Shown in pieces: positions 59,730-64,000 of a DNA stretch of 64,000 bases (position 1 is its first letter; each line of letters starts with the position of its first letter). This DNA is from Peterkaempfera podocarpi (lineage in GTDB: Bacteria > Actinomycetota > Actinomycetes > Streptomycetales > Streptomycetaceae). The notes beneath the pieces are model-generated. The model had not been told where the DNA came from. It searched no databases and worked only from the letters and a program-made list of their open reading frames with translations. Where the stretch lies: contig NZ_CP162102.1 of the NCBI RefSeq assembly GCF_042466665.1, positions 4,836,001 through 4,900,000 of the forward strand. Direction: 5' to 3'. Position numbers and translations under genes: made by a program.

Positions 59730-60265
59730 GCCGTCAGTTTACCCGCGCAAGATCAGGGCGCGATTCGGCAATGTGACGAATACTCCGACCGGGGGTGGCG
59801 CGGTAGCACCACAACGGCGCGGAGAATGACCGGACGCTCTCTCTGCGTGTCACCCGAAGGGCCGTTACGCTTGTCTTCATGTCCAGGTCACGAGTTCCGG
59901 ACCGGGGCACTGACGGACAATTCGACGGCATCCGGATCCCGCGGTCCGCTATGCATTCACCGGCGGCTTCGAATCCGGACTCCAGTCCGTAATGCAGTTG
60001 TGACTGGTCCGTTAGAGCCAATCGGAGTTCCACTCCCGGGAACCCCCGTCTGCGGCCCGCCCGGGGCGGAGGCGAACCACGGTGGCGTGCCGTACGTCCT
60101 CATCTTGGCGGCGGACCGCCGCGGCCTCCGGCGTGCCCCGGCAACCCCGGCAGCGGCGCGGCCCGGCCCTGCTGGTTGGGAGTTCGGCGGGTCGGCATTG
60201 GAGAATCGGACGACCCACCCCGCGGCGGCACGCGGCGGGGCGGCAGAGCGGGGAGGTGCGGAGGA
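59730..60265. other. Long intergenic region between the TetR gene and afsK
   Basis: No protein-length gene is supported. A minus-strand frame of 99 residues (59734-60033) and a 37-codon plus-strand frame near 59879 lack ribosome-binding sites. The region is A/T-richer than its surroundings at 59740-59790 and 59985-60020, so it probably holds promoters. In S. coelicolor I recall kbpA at this place; no trace of it is visible. Confidence 0.4.
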
Positions 60266-62854
60266 GTGGACCAGCTGACGGCGCACGATCCGAGGCGGAT
60301 CGGGCCCTTCGAGGTGCTGGGACGCCTCGGCGCGGGCGGGATGGGCCTGGTCTACCTGGCGCGGTCCGCGTCCGGGCGGCGGGTGGCCATCAAGACCGTG
60401 CGCGCGGAGCTCGCCGAGGACCAGCTCTTCCGGGTCCGCTTCAGCCGGGAGATCTCCGCCGCCAAGACCGTCAGCGGCTTCTACACCGCCGCGGTGGTCG
60501 ACGCCGACGCCGACGCCCCCGTGCCCTGGCTGGCCACCGCCTATGTCCCCGCGCCGTCGCTGGAGGACCTGGTCAACGAGTGCGGTCCGCTGCCGGTGGA
60601 GGCGGTCCGCTGGCTGATCGCCGGCATCGCCGAGGCGCTGCAGTCCATCCACGCGGCTGGGCTGGTCCACCGCGACCTCAAGCCGTCCAACGTCCTGGTG
60701 GTGGAGGACGGCCCCCGGGTGATCGACTTCGGCATCGCCGCCGGGGTCTCGCACACCCGGCTCACCATGACCAACGTCGCGGTCGGCACCCCCGCCTACA
60801 TGTCGCCCGAGCAGGCCCGGGACAGCCGCAGCGTCACCGGCGCCAGCGATGTCTTCTCGCTGGGCTCGCTCCTGGTCTACACGGCCACCGGCCACCCGCC
60901 CTACCGGGGCGCCAACCCGGTGGAGACCGTCTTTGCGCTGCTCCGCGACGAACCCGACCTCTCCGGCCTGCCCGAGGAGCTGGCGCCGCTGGTACGGGCC
61001 TGTATGCGGCCCGCCCCGGAGCGGCGGCTGACTCCCGCGGAGATCCAGGCCGAGCTGGCGCCGCACCTCTTCGCCCGGGGCGACTCCGGTGGTGACGGCG
61101 ACGCGGGGGAGTGGCTGCCGCAGAGCGCCATCGAACTGATCGAGCGCAAGCGCGGGCGCCGTACGGTCCCGCCGCCGGCCCCGCTGCCCGCTCCGGCCCC
61201 CGTACCCGCTCCGGTCCCCGCCCCCGTGCCGCAGCCGTCCGCCCCGCCGTTGCCCCTGCCACCGCCTCCCGTGACGGCCCCGCCGATGCCGGCCGCCCCG
61301 CCCGTCGCACCGGTCTCGCTGGACCGCCGCAGCGCCCCCGCCCCCGCCCCGGTGGCCGCCGAGCTCCCCGAGCCGCGGCCCGCCGATCCCCGCGGCGGCG
61401 CACACCGCCCGCCGCAGCCCGGTGACACCCCGGCCACCGAGCGGCTCGCCCCGGGACCGCGGCACCGCGGTGGACCCGCCCGCGAGGACGACGCCGCGGG
61501 GGTCCGGCTGGCGGGCGCCTCGGTACGGATAGGGCCCGGTCCCCGCGCCGAGACCACCGCGCTCCCGGCTGCGGCCGCCTCCCCCGCCACCGACTGGGTG
61601 CGGGCCCCCGTGCCCTCCGCGCCCGTGCCCTCCGCGCCCGCACCGTCCGCCCCGGCGCCCGTACCCGCTCCGGCCCCGGTACCCGCCCCCGTGCCGCAGC
61701 CGGCCCGGCCGGTGACGCCGCCCCGCCCCGCAGCCGGACCCTGGCGGCCCTGGCGGTTCCGGATGTCCAACGATGTCTGGGGGACCCCCGTGGTCGCCGA
61801 CGGCACCCTCTTCGTCTCCTCCTTCGAGGTCCACGCCCTGGACATCACCACCGGCCAGCGCCGCTTCAAGACCCGCGACGTGGCCTGGGCCACCGCGGTC
61901 TGCGACGGCCGGCTGCACACCGCCGACGGCCCGCACCTCTACACCCTGGACGCGTCCGGCGGAGCGGAGCAGTGGCGCAGCGCCCTGGACGGCTGGATCT
62001 ACTCGCTGGACGCCGCGGCAGGTGTGGTCTGCGTCGGCACCCGCGGCGGCGGAGTGCAGGTGCGGTCCGCCGCCGACGGCACCGAACTGTGGCGGGCGGC
62101 CGACGCCCAGCAGGACTACGAGACCCCGCAGTCCGGCCCCGCGGTCGTCGGCGACTGCGTCCACTACTACGGCGGCGGCCGGCTGCGCGCCGCGGATCTG
62201 CGCACCGGCCGGATCCGCTGGACCGTGGCGGTCGGCGAGGACGTCCCCTCGCGCCCCGTACTGCGGGACGGCACGCTCTATGTCACCGCGGGCACCCGGG
62301 TCCTCGCCCTGGACGCCGCCAGCGGGGCGGAGCGCTGGCGCTTCGAGGCGCCGGTGGTGCTCTTCACCCCGCCCGCCCTGGACCCGGCCGACGGCCCGCA
62401 CCCCGAGCTCGGCCTCTATGTCGCCGACTACCTCGGCACCCTCTACGCCCTGGACGCCGCCACCGGCCACCCGCGCTGGCACGGGCGCACCGCGAGCCGT
62501 CAGGGCGCTGAGCCCGTGGTGGTGGCAGGAGGCTCGGTCCTGCTCGCCGGCGGTGAGACGGTCTTCGCCTTCGACGCGGTCAGCGGCCGGGAGCTGTGGC
62601 GCTATGCCGCCCGGGGCGAGGTGGTCGGCTCACCGGCGGTCGCCGGGGACCTGGTCCACATCGGCAGCCGGGACCACTCCCTGCACACCGTCGACCTCGC
62701 CACCGGCAGGCTGCGCTGGGAGCTCGGGACCAAGGGCGAACTCACCGGCTCCCCGGTCGCGGTGGACGGCAAGGTCTTCGTCGGCAGCAAGGACCGCTGC
62801 GTCTACGCGCTCCACTCGGTCTACGGCACCGCCATCCCCGGCGACCGCTCCTGA
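60266..62854 (+). CDS. afsK: Serine/threonine protein kinase AfsK with PQQ-type propeller
   Basis: 862 residues, slightly longer than S. coelicolor AfsK. The kinase domain (about 12-280) has G-A-G-G-M-G (P-loop), Lys43, H-R-D-L-K-P-S-N with Asp137, D-F-G with Asp154 and an activation loop L-T-M-T-N-V-A-V-G-T-P-A-Y; the Thr at 167 or 169 matches the reported AfsK autophosphorylation site. A Pro/Ala linker (about 300-500) then a PQQ-like propeller (about 505-860) with repeats such as G-T-L-Y-A-L-D-A-A-T-G. No TM helix is seen; it is cytoplasmic and membrane-associated. AfsK phosphorylates AfsR and DivIVA, controlling antibiotics and hyphal growth. GTG 60266, GGGAGG upstream. Confidence 0.95.
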   Translation: MDQLTAHDPRRIGPFEVLGRLGAGGMGLVYLARSASGRRVAIKTVRAELAEDQLFRVRFSREISAAKTVSGFYTAAVVDADADAPVPWLATAYVPAPSLEDLVNECGPLPVEAVRWLIAGIAEALQSIHAAGLVHRDLKPSNVLVVEDGPRVIDFGIAAGVSHTRLTMTNVAVGTPAYMSPEQARDSRSVTGASDVFSLGSLLVYTATGHPPYRGANPVETVFALLRDEPDLSGLPEELAPLVRACMRPAPERRLTPAEIQAELAPHLFARGDSGGDGDAGEWLPQSAIELIERKRGRRTVPPPAPLPAPAPVPAPVPAPVPQPSAPPLPLPPPPVTAPPMPAAPPVAPVSLDRRSAPAPAPVAAELPEPRPADPRGGAHRPPQPGDTPATERLAPGPRHRGGPAREDDAAGVRLAGASVRIGPGPRAETTALPAAAASPATDWVRAPVPSAPVPSAPAPSAPAPVPAPAPVPAPVPQPARPVTPPRPAAGPWRPWRFRMSNDVWGTPVVADGTLFVSSFEVHALDITTGQRRFKTRDVAWATAVCDGRLHTADGPHLYTLDASGGAEQWRSALDGWIYSLDAAAGVVCVGTRGGGVQVRSAADGTELWRAADAQQDYETPQSGPAVVGDCVHYYGGGRLRAADLRTGRIRWTVAVGEDVPSRPVLRDGTLYVTAGTRVLALDAASGAERWRFEAPVVLFTPPALDPADGPHPELGLYVADYLGTLYALDAATGHPRWHGRTASRQGAEPVVVAGGSVLLAGGETVFAFDAVSGRELWRYAARGEVVGSPAVAGDLVHIGSRDHSLHTVDLATGRLRWELGTKGELTGSPVAVDGKVFVGSKDRCVYALHSVYGTAIPGDRS

Positions 62855-62952
62855 GCCCGGACGACCACCCGGCCGGAGGGGCCCCCGGCGCCGCCCGGCA
62901 CCCCTGAGGGGAGGCGTACCGCCGCGGGCCTTCCGCGCCCCCGGTGCGGTGG

Positions 62953-63935
62953 TCAGCGGCGGGCGCCGGGGTGGCGCAGGCACCAGCCGTCCCAGGCCGA
63001 GGCCACCATCTCGGTCACCCCGTGGCGGGCGGTCCAGCCCAGCTCCTTGCGGATGAGGTCGGCGGAGGCCACCACCCGGGCGGGGTCGCCGGGCCGCCGC
63101 GGCGTGATCTCGCCGCCGGTGTCGTACCCCGTCACCCGGCCGATCACATCGAGCATCTCCCGTACCGAAACCCCCTCGCCGCGTCCGATGTTGAGCACCA
63201 GCGAGGTTTCGCCCGCCGGATCGGCGGTCAGGCGCTCCGCGGCGGCGACATGGGCGGAGGCGATGTCGGAGACATGGATGTAGTCACGGATACAGGTGCC
63301 GTCGGGCGTCGGGTAGTCCGCGCCGAAGATCCGCGGCGCCGCGCCCGCGGTGAGCCGCTCGAAGACCATCGGGACCAGGTTGGAGACCCCGGCGTCGGAG
63401 AGCTCCGGGGTGGCCGCGCCGGCGACGTTGAAGTACCGCAGCGACACGGTGGAGATGCCGTGGGCCCGGCCGGCCGCCTTCACCAGCCACTCACCGGCGA
63501 GCTTGGTCTCCCGTAGGGGCTCATCGGGTCGCAGGGTGTGCTTTCCGTCACCAGATCCGTGTCGGGCATGCCGTAGACGGCGGCGGAGGACGAGAAGAGG
63601 AAGCGCCGCACCCCGGCGGCGGCGGTGGCCTCCAGCACCGTCTGCAGGCCCTGGAGATTCTCCCGGTAGTAGTGGAACGGCCGCTCCACGGACTCGCCGA
63701 CCTGCTTCTTCGCGGCGACATGGACGACACCGGTCACCTGGTGGTCACTCAGCGTCCGGTCCAGCAGCGCGCGGTCCAGGACGGAGCCCCGGACCAGGGG
63801 GGTGCCCTCGGGCAGTCGCGTGGCGTCGCCGGTGGAGAGGTCGTCGAGCACGACGACCTGCTGGCCGGCCCGGCGCATCGCATGTACCACATGTCCGCCG
63901 ATGTATCCGGCACCGCCGGTGATCAACCAGGTCAT
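62953..63935 (-). pseudogene. galE: UDP-glucose 4-epimerase, frameshifted
   Basis: The N-terminal frame (63480-63935) starts M-T-W-L-I-T-G-G-A-G-Y-I-G-G-H (NAD-binding G-x-x-G-x-x-G) and reaches S-S-S-A-A-V-Y-G. The C-terminal frame (62953-63483) resumes with K-A-A-G-R-A-H-G-I-S-T-V-S-L-R-Y-F-N-V-A-G-A. The frames join if one base is added in the CCC run at 63510-63512 (P-Y-G-E-T-K-L-A-G-E-W), so the real gene would encode about 327 residues. GalE interconverts UDP-glucose and UDP-galactose. Upstream is only 65 bp of sequence before the window end. Confidence 0.9.
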
Positions 63936-64000
63936 ACCAGGATCATAGGATGTCGGGTTCTTAGGAGCGCAGTGGTCCCCCGAGGGGGGCCGACACGGTC

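Noticed and set aside
59734..60033. 99-codon minus-strand frame upstream of afsK
   Set aside because: No ribosome-binding site and no recognisable sequence; kept as part of the intergenic region.
59957..62482. 841-codon minus-strand frame opposite afsK
   Set aside because: Repetitive Gly/Arg sequence and no ribosome-binding site; afsK on the plus strand is unambiguous.
1..64000. tRNA genes, CRISPR arrays, insertion sequences, integrases
   Set aside because: No T-arm GGTTCRANNCC pattern in a cloverleaf context, no regularly spaced direct repeats and no transposase or integrase motifs were found.

Overview
The window is about 73 percent G+C chromosomal DNA from an actinomycete of the Streptomycetaceae (Streptomyces or a close genus). 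It carries GTG and TTG starts, recognisable streptomycete genes (afsK, dmdR1, an SCO4402-type protein, an NsdA-like regulator, the XRE/DUF397/ATP-binding trio), and a gene order that, from memory, follows part of the S. coelicolor SCO4387-SCO4423 stretch. I saw no tRNA, rRNA, insertion sequence, integrase or CRISPR array. The left half is denser in accessory genes.

Left part (1-23 kb): the tail of a Ca2+/H+ antiporter-type transporter; a sacsin-N-terminal-like ATPase with a frameshift; an Uma2 nuclease-like protein; a berberine-bridge-type flavoprotein; DUF2530 plus an NCS2 purine permease; a VanZ protein with an OmpR-type two-component system; GNAT, VOC and MarR/MFS genes; ThpR with a 28-codon membrane peptide; a secreted propeller protein; a subtilase; then serC, citrate synthase and pdxH.

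Middle (23-37 kb): the highlight is an fxs locus. FxsA (58 aa, ending F-S-S-S-I-COOH) is followed by a radical SAM/SPASM maturase FxsB fused to a C-terminal HExxH domain, an AAC(3)-type acetyltransferase, the TIR-like FxsC, and the 1318-residue FxsT (ParA-like NTPase, TIR-like, NB-ARC-like and TPR). It looks like a modified-peptide pathway wired to an NLR-like signalling pair. A hydrolase, a SLATT/DUF4231 two-TM-type protein and a PAS/GAF protein follow. Just upstream lies an odd minus-strand mini-ORF with a perfect 14-nt Shine-Dalgarno sequence inside alternative hairpins.

Right part (36-64 kb): SIS protein and iron regulator dmdR1 (with antisense ORFs like the reported adm); primase-polymerase; lipoprotein; DUF397/XRE/HATPase trio; NsdA-like regulator; HemD-like protein; an orphan substrate-binding protein; SCO4402-type protein; purU; a sigma/anti-sigma pair; a STAS plus HATPase switch pair; SGNH hydrolase; GlxA-type regulator divergent from an MFS pump; L,D-transpeptidase; KAS III; TetR; AfsK; and galE.

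Four genes are broken by single-base frameshifts in short runs or simple contexts (sacsin-like, galE, purU, and a QYLPPYP-repeat membrane protein with two shifts). The clustering in short C/G runs suggests consensus errors in the assembly more than true decay, so these four should be read as probably intact genes.
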